Under the pieces are notes generated by a model. The model was not told where the DNA came from, did no database searches, and worked only from the letters and a program-made list of their open reading frames with translations. Position numbers and translations under genes: made by a program. Below, in pieces: positions 38,441-47,121 of a DNA stretch of 64,000 nucleotides (positions are counted from its first letter, which is position 1; every line of letters starts with the position of its first letter). This stretch comes from Yoonia vestfoldensis SKA53 (GTDB lineage Bacteria > Pseudomonadota > Alphaproteobacteria > Rhodobacterales > Rhodobacteraceae), in NCBI RefSeq assembly GCF_000152785.1, contig NZ_CH672414.1, positions 2,855,350 through 2,919,349 of the forward strand, written 5' to 3'.

Positions 38441-39283
38441 ATGCACACCCGTCCCACACGGTCCGCGCTGTATATTCCGGGATCAAAGGATCGCGCCTTG
38501 GACAAGGCTCGCGGATTGCCCGTCGATGTGATCCTGTTCGATCTGGAAGACGCCGTCGCCCCCGATGCCAAGATCGCCGCGCGCGACACGTTGTTCGCCG
38601 CATTGGCGGGTGGCGGCTATGGCCCGCGCCAGCGGATCGTGCGGATCAACGGGTTGGATACCCAATGGGGCCGTGCCGATGCTGCTGCCGTCGCCGCGAT
38701 GGATTGTGACGCGATCCTGTTGCCCAAGGTGAATAGCCCTGATGATGTCGATGCGTTGGCGGCGCTTGTCCCCGACCTGCCGATCTGGGCGATGATGGAA
38801 ACGCCGCAATCTGTGCTGAACGCGGCCCACATCGCCGCGCATCCGCGCATGGCGGGCTTCGTGATGGGCACCAATGATCTGGCCAAGGATATGGGGTCGC
38901 GCGGACGGCCTGCCTTGATGATGGCCTTGCAGATGTGCCTGCTGGCGGCCAAGGCGGCGGGGATCGTGGCGCTGGACGGTGTTTACAACGCCTTTCAAGA
39001 TGATGACGGGCTGCGCGCGGAATGTGCCGAAGGGCGCGATCTGGGTTTTGACGGCAAGACGCTGATCCATCCCGCGCAGATCGCCATCGCCAATGCCGCC
39101 TTTGGCCCGACGATGGATGACATCGCGCTGGCGCATCGCCAGATCGCGGCCTTTGCCGCGGCCGAGGCGCAGGGGCAGGGTGTCGCCGTCGTCGATGGCA
39201 AGATCGTCGAGAACTTGCATATCGTCACCGCAAAGGCGACTTTGGCAAAAGCAGAGGCCATCGCCGCATTGGAGAGCGCATGA
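38441..39283 (+). CDS. mcl2: (3S)-malyl-CoA thioesterase (CitE-like)
   Basis: A 280-residue HpcH/HpaI-fold protein, a paralogue of Mcl1 in this window. It starts MHTRPTRSALYIPGSKDRAL, with FDLEDAVAPDAK (about 33-44), RIVRINGLDT, METPQSVL carrying the metal-binding Glu, and FVMGTNDLAKD with Asp. In R. sphaeroides the protein in this genomic position hydrolyses (3S)-malyl-CoA to malate and CoA, making malate synthesis from glyoxylate irreversible. The GAGGAGG ribosome-binding sequence is strong. First gene of mcl2-nnrU-DUF1737-mch, each junction overlapping or nearly so. Confidence 0.9.
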   Translation: MHTRPTRSALYIPGSKDRALDKARGLPVDVILFDLEDAVAPDAKIAARDTLFAALAGGGYGPRQRIVRINGLDTQWGRADAAAVAAMDCDAILLPKVNSPDDVDALAALVPDLPIWAMMETPQSVLNAAHIAAHPRMAGFVMGTNDLAKDMGSRGRPALMMALQMCLLAAKAAGIVALDGVYNAFQDDDGLRAECAEGRDLGFDGKTLIHPAQIAIANAAFGPTMDDIALAHRQIAAFAAAEAQGQGVAVVDGKIVENLHIVTAKATLAKAEAIAALESA

Positions 39284-39825
39284 CATTATTGATTCTGGGC
39301 CTGGCCCTATGGGCGGGCGCCCATTTGTGGAAACGGCTTGCCCCTGCCAGTCGCGCGGGCATGGGCGACAAGGGCAGGATGATCGTTGCTTTGAGCGCGG
39401 TGCTGGGCATCGTGCTGATGGTGATCGGTTATAAGATGGCCGATGGTGCGGTCTATTGGGGCCGGACAGCCGCCATGACGGGCATCAATAACCTGCTGAT
39501 GCTGTTCGCCTTTTATCTTTATGCGGCGAGCGGAGCGAAAACGCGGATCACGCGGACGATCCGGCATCCACAGCTGACGGCCGTCAAGGTCTGGGCGCTG
39601 GCGCATATTCTGGTGAACGGCGATGTGCCGTCTTTCGTGCTGTTTGGCGGCTTGCTGGCTTGGGCCGTGGGCGAGGTGATCGTGATCAACCGCGCCAATC
39701 GCGACTGGACACCGCCACCCGTGGTGCCGGTGAAAAAGGAAATCACCGCCATCATAGCGGCAGTGGCCGTTTATGCGATCGCCGCGGCGATCCATGTATG
39801 GCTTGGCTATAACCCTTTTGGATGA
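39280..39825 (+). CDS. NnrU family membrane protein
   Basis: A 181-residue membrane protein with five predicted hydrophobic segments, similar to NnrU/MAPEG-adjacent proteins first seen near nitrite/nitric oxide reductase genes. Family features: an early GAHLWKRLAP, and the middle TIRHPQLTAVKVWALAHILVNG (approximately 88-109) with conserved His residues. Biochemical role unknown. It overlaps mcl2 by four bases (ATGA) and is followed after four bases by a DUF1737 gene, so it belongs to the malyl-CoA/mesaconyl-CoA operon rather than a denitrification locus. Confidence 0.85.
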   Translation: MTLLILGLALWAGAHLWKRLAPASRAGMGDKGRMIVALSAVLGIVLMVIGYKMADGAVYWGRTAAMTGINNLLMLFAFYLYAASGAKTRITRTIRHPQLTAVKVWALAHILVNGDVPSFVLFGGLLAWAVGEVIVINRANRDWTPPPVVPVKKEITAIIAAVAVYAIAAAIHVWLGYNPFG

Positions 39826-39829
39826 TCCC

Positions 39830-40033
39830 ATGAAAATCTACCGCTTGCTGACCGAAGACGACACATCCGCGTTTTGCCACAAAGTGTCCGAGGCCCTGTC
39901 CAAAGGTTGGGAGCTTTATGGCAGCCCGACCTATGCATTCGATCAGGCCAATGGCGTGATGCGCTGCGGACAGGCCGTCACCAAAGAGATCGACACGCCT
40001 TACTCGCCCGAAATGAAACTGGGCCAGCAATGA
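39830..40033 (+). CDS. DUF1737 domain protein
   Basis: A 67-residue cytoplasmic protein, MKIYRLLTEDDTSAFCHKVS, with the DUF1737 pattern: a short helix and the segment GWELYGSPTYAFD (about 27-39). Members are small, single-domain and of unknown function, usually described as possible RNA- or protein-binding adaptors without proof. ATG at 39830, four bases after nnrU; its stop overlaps the mch start (ATGA), giving tight coupling. Confidence 0.85.
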   Translation: MKIYRLLTEDDTSAFCHKVSEALSKGWELYGSPTYAFDQANGVMRCGQAVTKEIDTPYSPEMKLGQQ

Positions 40034-41055
40034 CCAAGACAAACGCGGGCCGATTTTTTGAGGATTACGCCCTTGGTGACGTAATCACCCATGCGGTGCC
40101 GCGCACGATTTCGGGCGGGGAGCGCGCGCTTTATCACGCGCTTTATCCCGCGCGCCATGCGCTGCATTCATCCGATCTGTTCGCGCAATCCTGCGGTCTG
40201 GCGTCCAGCCCGCTGGATGATCTGGTGACGTTCCACACCGTGTTCGGCAAGACCGTGCCGGATGTGTCGCTGAATGCTGTCGCCAATCTGGGCTATGCCG
40301 AGGGCCGCTGGATCGCCCCGCTTTGGCCCGGTGATACGGTCACCGCGACATCCGAAGTGATCGGGATCAAGGAAAACTCGAACGGCACGTCGGGCGTGGT
40401 CTGGGTCCGCACCACAGGGCGCAACCAGCATGGCGCGGATGTGTTGAGTTATGTGCGCTGGGTCATGGTGCGCAAGCGCGGGTCCGGGCCCGCGCCACGG
40501 GCCGTCGTGCCGCAACTCGCGCCGGTTGTCGCCGCATCCGATCTGGTGATCCCCGCAGGGCTGGATTTCACCCGCTACGATTTCACATTGGCCGGAGAGC
40601 CGCACCGCTTGGGTGATTATACCGTGGGCGAGGTGATCGACCATGTTGACGCGGTCACGATTGAGGAGGCCGAGCATATGCTGGCCACCCGCCTGTGGCA
40701 GAACACCGCCAAGGTGCATTTTGACGCCACCAACCGTGCCGATGGCAAAAGGCTGATCTATGGCGGGCATGTGATGTCGCTGGCGCGGGCCTTGTCGTTC
40801 AACGGGCTGGCCAATGCGCAGATCATCGTGGCGCTGAACGGTGGCGCGCATGCAAACCCTTGTTTTGCGGGCGATACGCTGCGTGCCTGGTCCGAAGTGC
40901 TGGATGTGGCCGAAACGGCGGCCCCCGGCGTGGGTGCGATCCGGCTGCGGCTGGTGGCGACCACAGGGGCGGCGGGCGTATTGCGTGGCGCCGATGGGAA
41001 ATATGACGCGCATGTGCTGCTGGACCTGGATTACTGGGCGCTCATGCCGGTTTGA
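40030..41055 (+). CDS. mch: Mesaconyl-CoA hydratase (beta-methylmalyl-CoA dehydratase)
   Basis: A 341-residue double-hotdog (MaoC-like) protein that hydrates mesaconyl-C1-CoA to beta-methylmalyl-CoA, the substrate of Mcl1 in the EMC pathway. Its text aligns through the length with R. sphaeroides Mch as I recall it: GRFFEDYALGD, VFGKTVPDVSLNAVANLGYA, YVRWVMVRKR, HVDAVTIEEAEHMLATRLWQ and GGHVMSLARALSFNGLANA. The catalytic Asp/His dyad of MaoC proteins is expected in the N-terminal half. Coupled to DUF1737; a 3'-end element follows. Confidence 0.93.
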   Translation: MTKTNAGRFFEDYALGDVITHAVPRTISGGERALYHALYPARHALHSSDLFAQSCGLASSPLDDLVTFHTVFGKTVPDVSLNAVANLGYAEGRWIAPLWPGDTVTATSEVIGIKENSNGTSGVVWVRTTGRNQHGADVLSYVRWVMVRKRGSGPAPRAVVPQLAPVVAASDLVIPAGLDFTRYDFTLAGEPHRLGDYTVGEVIDHVDAVTIEEAEHMLATRLWQNTAKVHFDATNRADGKRLIYGGHVMSLARALSFNGLANAQIIVALNGGAHANPCFAGDTLRAWSEVLDVAETAAPGVGAIRLRLVATTGAAGVLRGADGKYDAHVLLDLDYWALMPV

Positions 41056-41075
41056 CATTGCTTGCACAATGCCAA

Positions 41076-41108
41076 GCCTCCGGCGGGGATATTTGGGCTT
41101 TGAAGATA
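41076..41108 (+). terminator. 3'-end element copy 5 (after mch)
   Basis: GCCTCCGGCGGGGATATTTG followed by GGCTTTGAAGATA, starting 20 bases past the mch stop codon. It lies between mch and the paired TGTGATCACA operators of sdh. Confidence 0.55.
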
Positions 41109-41114
41109 GTAAAG

Positions 41115-41166
41115 GTGTGATCACACGCGAAAAATTCGTGATCACAAATCGAAAAAAGTGTCGGAT
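41115..41166 (+). promoter_or_regulatory. Paired TGTGATCACA operators upstream of the sdh operon
   Basis: GTGTGATCACAC (41115-41126) and GTGATCAC (41138-41145), centres 41120.5 and 41141.5, exactly 21 bp apart. CACAAAT follows the second site. GTCGGAT is at 41160-41166, ten bases further from the site than in the suc region. Located 120-170 bases upstream of sdhC. Confidence 0.75.
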
Positions 41167-41285
41167 CGCGGCAAATGGCCCACAAAAAGCCCTTGTGCTG
41201 CGCGTGACTCTGGCACTGGAATGGTGCAAGTAGGAAGCCAATGCGCTGTCGTGCCGGACAGTGCGCGCCACTGAAGGGAACGACC

Positions 41286-41669
41286 ATGGCCGATGTGAAC
41301 CGGGGCAATCGCCCGCTTTCACCGCATCTGACGATCTACCGTCCGCAATGGACCTCGATCACCTCTATTCTGGTGCGGATCACCGGCAATGCCCTGCTTG
41401 TCGCGGGTTTGCTGATCGTGTGGTGGTTCGTTGCCGCCGCAACCGGACCTGCGGCTTTTGCGCTGGCCGACGGTGTGCTGACCAGCTGGTTTGGCAAATT
41501 GGTGATGCTGGGGTCGATCTGGGCGTTGTGGTACCACAGCCTGGGCGGTTTGCGGCATCTGGTCTGGGATTCTGGCCGGATGCTGGACGTGGCCAGTTCG
41601 GAACGGGCAGGTCAGGCGATGGTCGCCCTGTCGGTCGTGCTGACGATCATCACCGTCATTATTTTGTAA
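41286..41669 (+). CDS. sdhC: Succinate dehydrogenase cytochrome b556 subunit
   Basis: A 127-residue membrane anchor of complex II with three transmembrane helices (approximately 26-52, 67-88, 106-127). It begins MADVNRGNRPLSPHLTIYRP, typical for the SdhC family. The second helix carries the haem-ligand histidine region YHSLGGLRHLVWD (His83/His89 by position). ATG at 41286 has GAAGGGAAC upstream. sdhD follows after 12 bases. Confidence 0.95.
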   Translation: MADVNRGNRPLSPHLTIYRPQWTSITSILVRITGNALLVAGLLIVWWFVAAATGPAAFALADGVLTSWFGKLVMLGSIWALWYHSLGGLRHLVWDSGRMLDVASSERAGQAMVALSVVLTIITVIIL

Positions 41670-41681
41670 GGATCGACAGAG

Positions 41682-42053
41682 ATGGCATTTTTGACAGATC
41701 GCAAACGCGCGGTGGGCATGGGGTCGGCCAAGTCTGGCACGCATCACCATTGGCAGATGATGGTAACGTCGGTCGCACTTTTGGTGCTGATTCCGTTGTT
41801 CGTGTTTACCTTCGGCACGATCCTTGGCGCGCCTTACGCCGAGGTCATCGCTTATTATCAGCGCCCGTTTCCGGCGGTGGTGGCCATTCTGACGATGCTG
41901 GTGGGCTTTTTCCATTTTCGTCTGGGTGTCCAAACCGTGATCGAGGATTATGTTCATGGTTTCGCACGCAAGGCGGCGATCATTTTCATGATCTGCCTTT
42001 CTTATGCCGCGGCGGGGTTTGCGGTTTTCGCGATCATCCGCATCGCATTGTAA
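41682..42053 (+). CDS. sdhD: Succinate dehydrogenase membrane anchor subunit
   Basis: A 123-residue anchor subunit with three hydrophobic helices. The N-terminal part has GMGSAKSGTHHHWQMMVTS, and the middle VGFFHFRLGVQTVIEDYVHG carries the conserved residues that help bind haem and quinone. With SdhC it anchors SdhAB to the inner membrane and transfers electrons to ubiquinone. RBS AAGGA precedes the ATG. Confidence 0.94.
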   Translation: MAFLTDRKRAVGMGSAKSGTHHHWQMMVTSVALLVLIPLFVFTFGTILGAPYAEVIAYYQRPFPAVVAILTMLVGFFHFRLGVQTVIEDYVHGFARKAAIIFMICLSYAAAGFAVFAIIRIAL

Positions 42054-42071
42054 TTTTCGGAGCACGACCAC

Positions 42072-43877
42072 ATGGCCGCTTATGATTACGAGACACATAC
42101 CTATGACGCCATCGTCGTAGGGGCCGGGGGCGCGGGTCTGCGCGCCACTTTGGGGCTGGCCGAACAGGGCCTGCGCACCGCCTGCATCACCAAGGTGTTC
42201 CCGACACGGTCGCACACCGTTGCAGCCCAAGGCGGCATCGCTGCCAGCCTTGGCAATATGGGCCCTGACAGCTGGCAATGGCACATGTTCGACACTGTCA
42301 AAGGGTCGGATTATCTGGGCGACACTGATGCGATGGAATATCTCGCCCGTGAAGCGCCCAAGGCGGTGTACGAGCTGGAACATTACGGCGTGCCGTTTTC
42401 GCGCACCGAAGAGGGCAAGATCTATCAGCGGCCCTTTGGTGGCCACACGACCCAGTTCGGTGAAGGCCCCGCCGTGCAGCGCACCTGTGCCGCTGCCGAC
42501 CGCACCGGCCACGCGATCCTGCACACGCTCTATGGTCAGTCGCTGAAACAGAAGGCCGAGTTCTATATCGAATATTTCGCGCTTGACCTGATCATGTCCG
42601 ATGACGGCGTCTGTCAGGGCGTGATCGCATGGAAGCTCGACGATGGCACCATGCATGTGTTCAATGCCAAGATGGTTGTGTTGGCGACGGGCGGCTATGG
42701 CCGCGCCTATTTCAGCGCCACATCGGCGCATACCTGCACCGGTGACGGTGGCGGCATGGTCGCGCGGCAGGGGCTGGCGTTGCAGGATATGGAATTCGTG
42801 CAATTCCACCCGACCGGCATTTACGGCGCGGGTTGCCTGATCACCGAAGGCGCGCGCGGCGAAGGCGGCTATCTGACCAATTCCGAGGGCGAGCGTTTCA
42901 TGGAACGCTATGCCCCTAATTACAAAGACCTTGCCCCGCGCGATTACGTCAGCCGCTGCATGACGATGGAAATCCGCGAAGGGCGCGGTGTGGGCGCGAA
43001 TGGCGACCATATCCACCTGAACCTGAACCACCTGCCCAAAGAGGCTTTGGCCGAACGTCTGCCCGGTATTTCCGAAAGCGCCAAGATTTTTGCCGGCGTC
43101 GATGTGACCAAGGAACCGATCCCCGTGCTGCCCACCGTGCATTACAACATGGGCGGTATTCCGACGAATTATCATGGCGAGGTGCTGAACCCGACCAAGG
43201 ATGATCCCACCGCGATCGTGCCCGGCCTGATGGCCGTGGGCGAGGCGGGCTGTGCCTCTGTGCATGGGGCGAACCGGTTGGGGTCGAACAGCCTGATCGA
43301 CCTTGTGGTCTTTGGCCGTGCCGCCGCGATCCGGGCTGGTCATGTCGTCGACCGCAAGGCGGCCAACCCGACCCTGAACAAGGCGTCTGTCGATGCCAGC
43401 TTTGGCCGCTTCGACCAGTTGCGCCATGCCAAGGGCAATGTCGGTACGGCCGAGCTGCGTCTGGAAATGCAGCGCGCCATGCAGGAAGATGCAGCCGTGT
43501 TCCGCACCGACAAGACGCTGGCCGAAGGTGTTGCCAAGATGACCGCGATTGCGGGCAAGATGGACGATCTCAAGGTCACTGACAGGTCGTTGGTCTGGAA
43601 CAGCGACCTGATGGAAACGCTGGAACTGGACAACCTGATGCCCAACGCATTGGCAACCATCGTGGGCGCCGAGGCGCGCAAGGAAAGCCGTGGTGCGCAT
43701 GCGCACGAGGATTACCCCGACCGCGATGACGCAAAATGGCGTGTTCACACGCTTGCGCATGTCGATGGCGCGAAAACCACGCTGTCGTATCGCCCTGTCA
43801 TCACCAAGCCGCTGACATCCGAGGCCGAAGGCGGCATCGCCGAAGACCGGATCAAGCCGAAAGTGCGCACTTTCTAA
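42072..43877 (+). CDS. sdhA: Succinate dehydrogenase flavoprotein subunit
   Basis: A 601-residue catalytic subunit that oxidises succinate to fumarate. FAD dinucleotide motif [17 protein letters not shown] (15-31), covalent-flavin histidine His48 in [12 protein letters not shown], the substrate-binding region around [21 protein letters not shown], and [22 protein letters not shown] near the C-terminal third. Full length for the family, ending KPKVRTF. Its TAA stop overlaps the next start (TAATG). Confidence 0.98.
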   Translation: MAAYDYETHTYDAIVVGAGGAGLRATLGLAEQGLRTACITKVFPTRSHTVAAQGGIAASLGNMGPDSWQWHMFDTVKGSDYLGDTDAMEYLAREAPKAVYELEHYGVPFSRTEEGKIYQRPFGGHTTQFGEGPAVQRTCAAADRTGHAILHTLYGQSLKQKAEFYIEYFALDLIMSDDGVCQGVIAWKLDDGTMHVFNAKMVVLATGGYGRAYFSATSAHTCTGDGGGMVARQGLALQDMEFVQFHPTGIYGAGCLITEGARGEGGYLTNSEGERFMERYAPNYKDLAPRDYVSRCMTMEIREGRGVGANGDHIHLNLNHLPKEALAERLPGISESAKIFAGVDVTKEPIPVLPTVHYNMGGIPTNYHGEVLNPTKDDPTAIVPGLMAVGEAGCASVHGANRLGSNSLIDLVVFGRAAAIRAGHVVDRKAANPTLNKASVDASFGRFDQLRHAKGNVGTAELRLEMQRAMQEDAAVFRTDKTLAEGVAKMTAIAGKMDDLKVTDRSLVWNSDLMETLELDNLMPNALATIVGAEARKESRGAHAHEDYPDRDDAKWRVHTLAHVDGAKTTLSYRPVITKPLTSEAEGGIAEDRIKPKVRTF

Positions 43878-44152
43878 TGCGCTGGGCGGCGGGTCTTGTG
43901 CTGGGGCTGGCGGCCTGCGGACCGGTATCACCGGAAAGCGCCGCCGATCGCTGCGAAGACCGCGCCCGTGCCGCCCAAGGCCCCGAAGTCGGTGTGACCT
44001 TAGGTGCCAACAGCAACAGCGGCCCGTTTGCCAGCGGCAGTATCAGCATCACATCCGACGCAATCCGCGGGCGTGATCCGGTGCAGTTATATGATGAATG
44101 CGTGTTCCGGCTGACGGGTGAAATGCCGGTCCGGCCGGTTCGGTTGCGGTGA
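43877..44152 (+). CDS. Small putative lipoprotein
   Basis: A 91-residue protein with a lipobox: [17 protein letters not shown], Cys14 as lipidation site. The mature part is Ser/Gly/Asn-rich (GANSNSGPFASGS). Its start overlaps the sdhA stop, so it is translated with the sdh operon. I do not recognise a family. Similar small proteins are found between sdhA and sdhB in related genomes, but I cannot confirm homology. No role in complex II is known. Confidence 0.75.
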   Translation: MRWAAGLVLGLAACGPVSPESAADRCEDRARAAQGPEVGVTLGANSNSGPFASGSISITSDAIRGRDPVQLYDECVFRLTGEMPVRPVRLR

Positions 44153-44205
44153 TCATCGCGCGTCAGCGGTGAAAAAGCCCATGGCGTGGTCGATGCGCGC
44201 TGTCG

Positions 44206-45252
44206 TCATGCTGTTACGGGTCCCAGACTGCGAATGGCGGTGGTGAGCGACGCCGCGATCAGCTCACTACGGGTCGATTGTGCGAAATCAAGGCACAGCA
44301 GGCGTCTTTGCTGCAATTCTTCATCCGGCATGTCGATCAGCCGCTTCATCATCTGCACCAATGGCTTCGGGCGGTGGCCTTCGTACAGCAGATCATGGTT
44401 TTCTGGTGGGGTGATGGCGCGCATTTCTGCGCGGTCGGGGCCGATCACCGGCAGGCCGAAGGTTTGCGCCAGCATGACGCTGCCCGATGTGAAGAAATCA
44501 CCGAAAGGCGCAAGAAATACCTGCGCTGTGCCAAAGATGTCGGGCACATCAGCATCGGGGATGAACCCGTCCCTGACGCTGACCTGCGGCAGATCAAGCA
44601 CCGGCTGCATCCGCCGCATCGCGCGGGGCATGGTCTTGCCCGCGATCAAGAGGTCGAAATTTGTCCGATGGCGCGCCAGCCGCGCGATGGTGTCGGGCAG
44701 CAGCGCGACCCCCTTGTTGCCGCGCATCGTGCCAAAGAACAAAAACCGGCGGTTGGGCGATGATGGCAGGGGGCGGCCCAAGGTGACCGCGGCCGGTTCA
44801 TAGGCATCCAGATAGCTGGGATGCGGAATGAGTCTGATCTTTTCGGGGGCCACGCCCCAATCCTCGATCATATGCCGCGCGGCATGTGGGGCATGGACAT
44901 GCACCAGATCAGCCAGCGCGCAAAGCTGGCCGCGCCCCCAGGCGAAACTTTCCGCATCACGTTCAAAATGGGCGCGTTTGTTGTGGATCGTCCAAAGAAT
45001 TTTGCCGCCTGCGTTCTTGAACGCCTGCAACCGATCAACCAGTGTTTGTGCGTTAATCCGGTTCGCATCCGGATCGTCATCGCGCCCGAACATCCGGTCA
45101 TCCCAATGCAGATGCACAACGGGGCTGACCTGCCCTGCGGCATATTGTGCAAGCTGGCCCAGATCCTTGGCGCCCGGCAAAGGGGCATAAGGCCCCGCCG
45201 GTCCATAAAGCAGCCGATGATACGGGTTCCCATGCGCATAGGGTATGTTCAA
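44206..45252 (-). CDS. Glycosyltransferase family 4-like protein, antisense within the sdh locus
   Basis: A 348-residue GT-B-fold protein. N-terminal half with HLHWDDRMFG and LWTIHNKRAHFERD; C-terminal half with RRFLFFGTMRGNKGVALLPD (the nucleotide-sugar domain start) and the GT4-like FFTSGSVMLAQTFGLPVIGPD acceptor/donor loop, in which the E-x7-E pair of GT4 is not intact. Probably transfers a sugar to a surface polysaccharide or lipid; donor and acceptor unknown. It lies on the opposite strand between sdhA/lipoprotein and sdhB, separating the complex II genes. The neighbourhood contains no other polysaccharide genes, suggesting insertion. Confidence 0.8.
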   Translation of the reverse strand: MNIPYAHGNPYHRLLYGPAGPYAPLPGAKDLGQLAQYAAGQVSPVVHLHWDDRMFGRDDDPDANRINAQTLVDRLQAFKNAGGKILWTIHNKRAHFERDAESFAWGRGQLCALADLVHVHAPHAARHMIEDWGVAPEKIRLIPHPSYLDAYEPAAVTLGRPLPSSPNRRFLFFGTMRGNKGVALLPDTIARLARHRTNFDLLIAGKTMPRAMRRMQPVLDLPQVSVRDGFIPDADVPDIFGTAQVFLAPFGDFFTSGSVMLAQTFGLPVIGPDRAEMRAITPPENHDLLYEGHRPKPLVQMMKRLIDMPDEELQQRRLLCLDFAQSTRSELIAASLTTAIRSLGPVTA

Positions 45253-45453
45253 GATGCTGATAATATTAACAAATTCCTAATAAACACACATGGTTGGCCA
45301 GCTTTTGTCCCTATCACACCGCGCTGCCGCAACGCGCGACGTTTGTGTCTGATACAATGCTTTGAATACAGTACTTTCGATCCTGCTGGAAAGGTTATAT
45401 GTCTTGGGTAACACCAGCAAACGACGATGAAGACGCGGATAAAGGTCTGAAAA
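45253..45453. other. Divergent promoter region between the glycosyltransferase and sdhB
   Basis: About 200 relatively AT-rich bases that must drive sdhB since the glycosyltransferase is opposed. A degenerate dyad TTGTGTC-T-GATACAA (45343-45357) only vaguely resembles the TGTGATCACA sites upstream of sdhC. No clear -35/-10 pair was identified. Confidence 0.4.
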
Positions 45454-46233
45454 ATGGTACAACTGACACTTCCAAAAAACTCCCGGATGACGACAGGCAA
45501 GACCTGGCCAAAGCCCGCGGGCGCGACCAATCTGCGCAAGGTGCAGGTCTATCGCTGGAACCCCGAAGACGGCAAGAATCCGCAGCTGGATACTTATTTC
45601 GTTGATATGGACAGTTGCGGGCCGATGGTTTTGGACGCGCTGATCAAGATCAAGAATGAAATCGACCCGACCCTGACATTCCGCCGGTCCTGCCGTGAAG
45701 GCATCTGCGGGTCTTGTGCGATGAACATCGACGGGATCAACACGCTGGCCTGTATCTATGGCATGGATGAGATCAAGGGCGATATCAAGATTTACCCCCT
45801 CCCGCATATGCCCGTGATCAAGGATTTGATTCCTGATCTGACGCATTTTTATGCCCAGCATGCCAGCATCATGCCCTGGCTGGAAACAAAGTCGAACACC
45901 CCTGCCAAGGAATGGAAACAATCGGTCGATGACCGCAAAAAGCTGGATGGTCTTTACGAATGCGTCATGTGCGCCTGCTGTTCGACATCCTGCCCGTCGT
46001 ACTGGTGGAACGGTGATCGCTATCTGGGGCCAGCCGCGCTGTTGCACGCCTATCGCTGGATCGTGGACAGCCGTGACGAGGCCACGGGCGAGCGGCTGGA
46101 TGAATTGGAAGATCCGTTCAAGCTCTATCGTTGTCACACGATCATGAACTGCGCCAAGACCTGCCCCAAGGGGTTGAACCCGGCCAAGGCCATCGCCAGC
46201 ATCAAGGGCATGATGGTGGAGCGGGTGGTCTAA
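45454..46233 (+). CDS. sdhB: Succinate dehydrogenase iron-sulfur subunit
   Basis: A 259-residue three-cluster protein. The [2Fe-2S] cysteines are Cys80, Cys85, Cys88 and Cys100 in [10 protein letters not shown] and TLAC; the [4Fe-4S] and [3Fe-4S] sets are in [16 protein letters not shown] (Cys170, 173, 176, 180) and [17 protein letters not shown]. It links SdhA flavin to the quinone site. AAAGG precedes the ATG. It is separated from sdhCDA by an opposing gene and so needs its own promoter. Confidence 0.97.
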   Translation: MVQLTLPKNSRMTTGKTWPKPAGATNLRKVQVYRWNPEDGKNPQLDTYFVDMDSCGPMVLDALIKIKNEIDPTLTFRRSCREGICGSCAMNIDGINTLACIYGMDEIKGDIKIYPLPHMPVIKDLIPDLTHFYAQHASIMPWLETKSNTPAKEWKQSVDDRKKLDGLYECVMCACCSTSCPSYWWNGDRYLGPAALLHAYRWIVDSRDEATGERLDELEDPFKLYRCHTIMNCAKTCPKGLNPAKAIASIKGMMVERVV

Positions 46234-46243
46234 AAACTTTTAT

Positions 46244-46278
46244 GCGCGCCGCGCGGGGATATTTAGGCTCGAACGATG
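46244..46278 (+). terminator. 3'-end element copy 6 (after sdhB)
   Basis: GCGCGCCGCGCGGGGATATT followed by TAGGCTCGAACGATG. Together with TAAAAACTTTTAT starting at the sdhB stop codon it matches copies 2 and 3 over the upstream half. Its terminal GATG provides the ATG at which the next frame begins. Confidence 0.55.
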
Positions 46279-47121
46279 ATGAATATTCCCGATGATGCCG
46301 ATGCGCGGCGCGCCGTCACACCGGTGATCTGCTATCCCACCGATAGCTTGCCACGCCCTGATATGACCGTTTTGCAGGCGGCTGCGGCGGCGGCCCAAGG
46401 GGTGGAGCGTGTTGTGGTTGCCCCGCGCGATGCGGCTGCGATCCGCGTGCCTGCGGGGTCTGTGTTGCGGATTTCTGCGCTGGATGGGCCGCAGGTCGGT
46501 GATCTGAACCTTTTTGCTGCGGATAACCTCGATGAGCGGTTCTACTCTGGCAAGACCCGCGCGTTGCATGGCACCCATGTCACAACCGGCGACAGGCTGT
46601 GGTCGTCGTTTCCCTATCTGCGCCCGATGGCGACCATCGTGGCCGATACGCTTGGCTGGTACGGGATCGACCAGTTTGGCGGGTCGGTGCATGATGTGAT
46701 CGGCACGCGCTGCGATCCTTATACGGGGCGATTGCTGGCGGGGGTGGATTACCACCAATGCTGTCATTCCAACCTGACCCGCGCCTTGGCCGATGCGGCG
46801 CAATTGCCCTTGGCGCAGGCGGAACGCCATGTGCATGACGTGCTGAATGTCTTTATGTGTACCGGTTTCACCCGTGACACCGGCCAGTATTTCATGAAGG
46901 CCAGCCCGGTGCGCCCGGGAGATTATATTGATCTGTTTGCGGAAATTGACCTGCTGGCGGTGCTGAGCGCCTGTCCGGGCGGCGATTGCAGTGCCGAACA
47001 TTCATCCGATACCGCGGCCTGCTATCCTTTGGTCATGGAACGGCGGGTGCCACAGGCGGGTGATCTGGACGGATGGGTGCCGCCTGCGGTCAACGCCTAT
47101 GACAGATCGCACGGCCGCTAG
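46276..47121 (+). CDS. DUF1989 / urea carboxylase-associated family protein
   Basis: About 281 residues with the DUF1989 layout: [21 protein letters not shown] (53-73), [14 protein letters not shown], and the Cys/His-rich tail [22 protein letters not shown]. Family members travel with urea carboxylase or guanidine-degradation genes and some act as carboxyguanidine deiminase subunits; here only a single gene is present, so that role is uncertain. Start uncertain: ATG 46276 or 46279 has no ribosome-binding sequence and lies in a repeated element; ATG at 46363 is an alternative. Convergent with deoD, sharing overlapping stops (CTAG). Confidence 0.82.
   Translation: MMNIPDDADARRAVTPVICYPTDSLPRPDMTVLQAAAAAAQGVERVVVAPRDAAAIRVPAGSVLRISALDGPQVGDLNLFAADNLDERFYSGKTRALHGTHVTTGDRLWSSFPYLRPMATIVADTLGWYGIDQFGGSVHDVIGTRCDPYTGRLLAGVDYHQCCHSNLTRALADAAQLPLAQAERHVHDVLNVFMCTGFTRDTGQYFMKASPVRPGDYIDLFAEIDLLAVLSACPGGDCSAEHSSDTAACYPLVMERRVPQAGDLDGWVPPAVNAYDRSHGR

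Noticed and set aside
41319-43931. An 870-codon open frame antisense to sdhC-sdhD-sdhA
   Set aside because: Same shadow effect; it spans three well-supported genes.
45343-45357. TTGTGTC-T-GATACAA upstream of sdhB
   Set aside because: Degenerate, with an odd central base and no partner at 21 bp. Too weak to call an operator.
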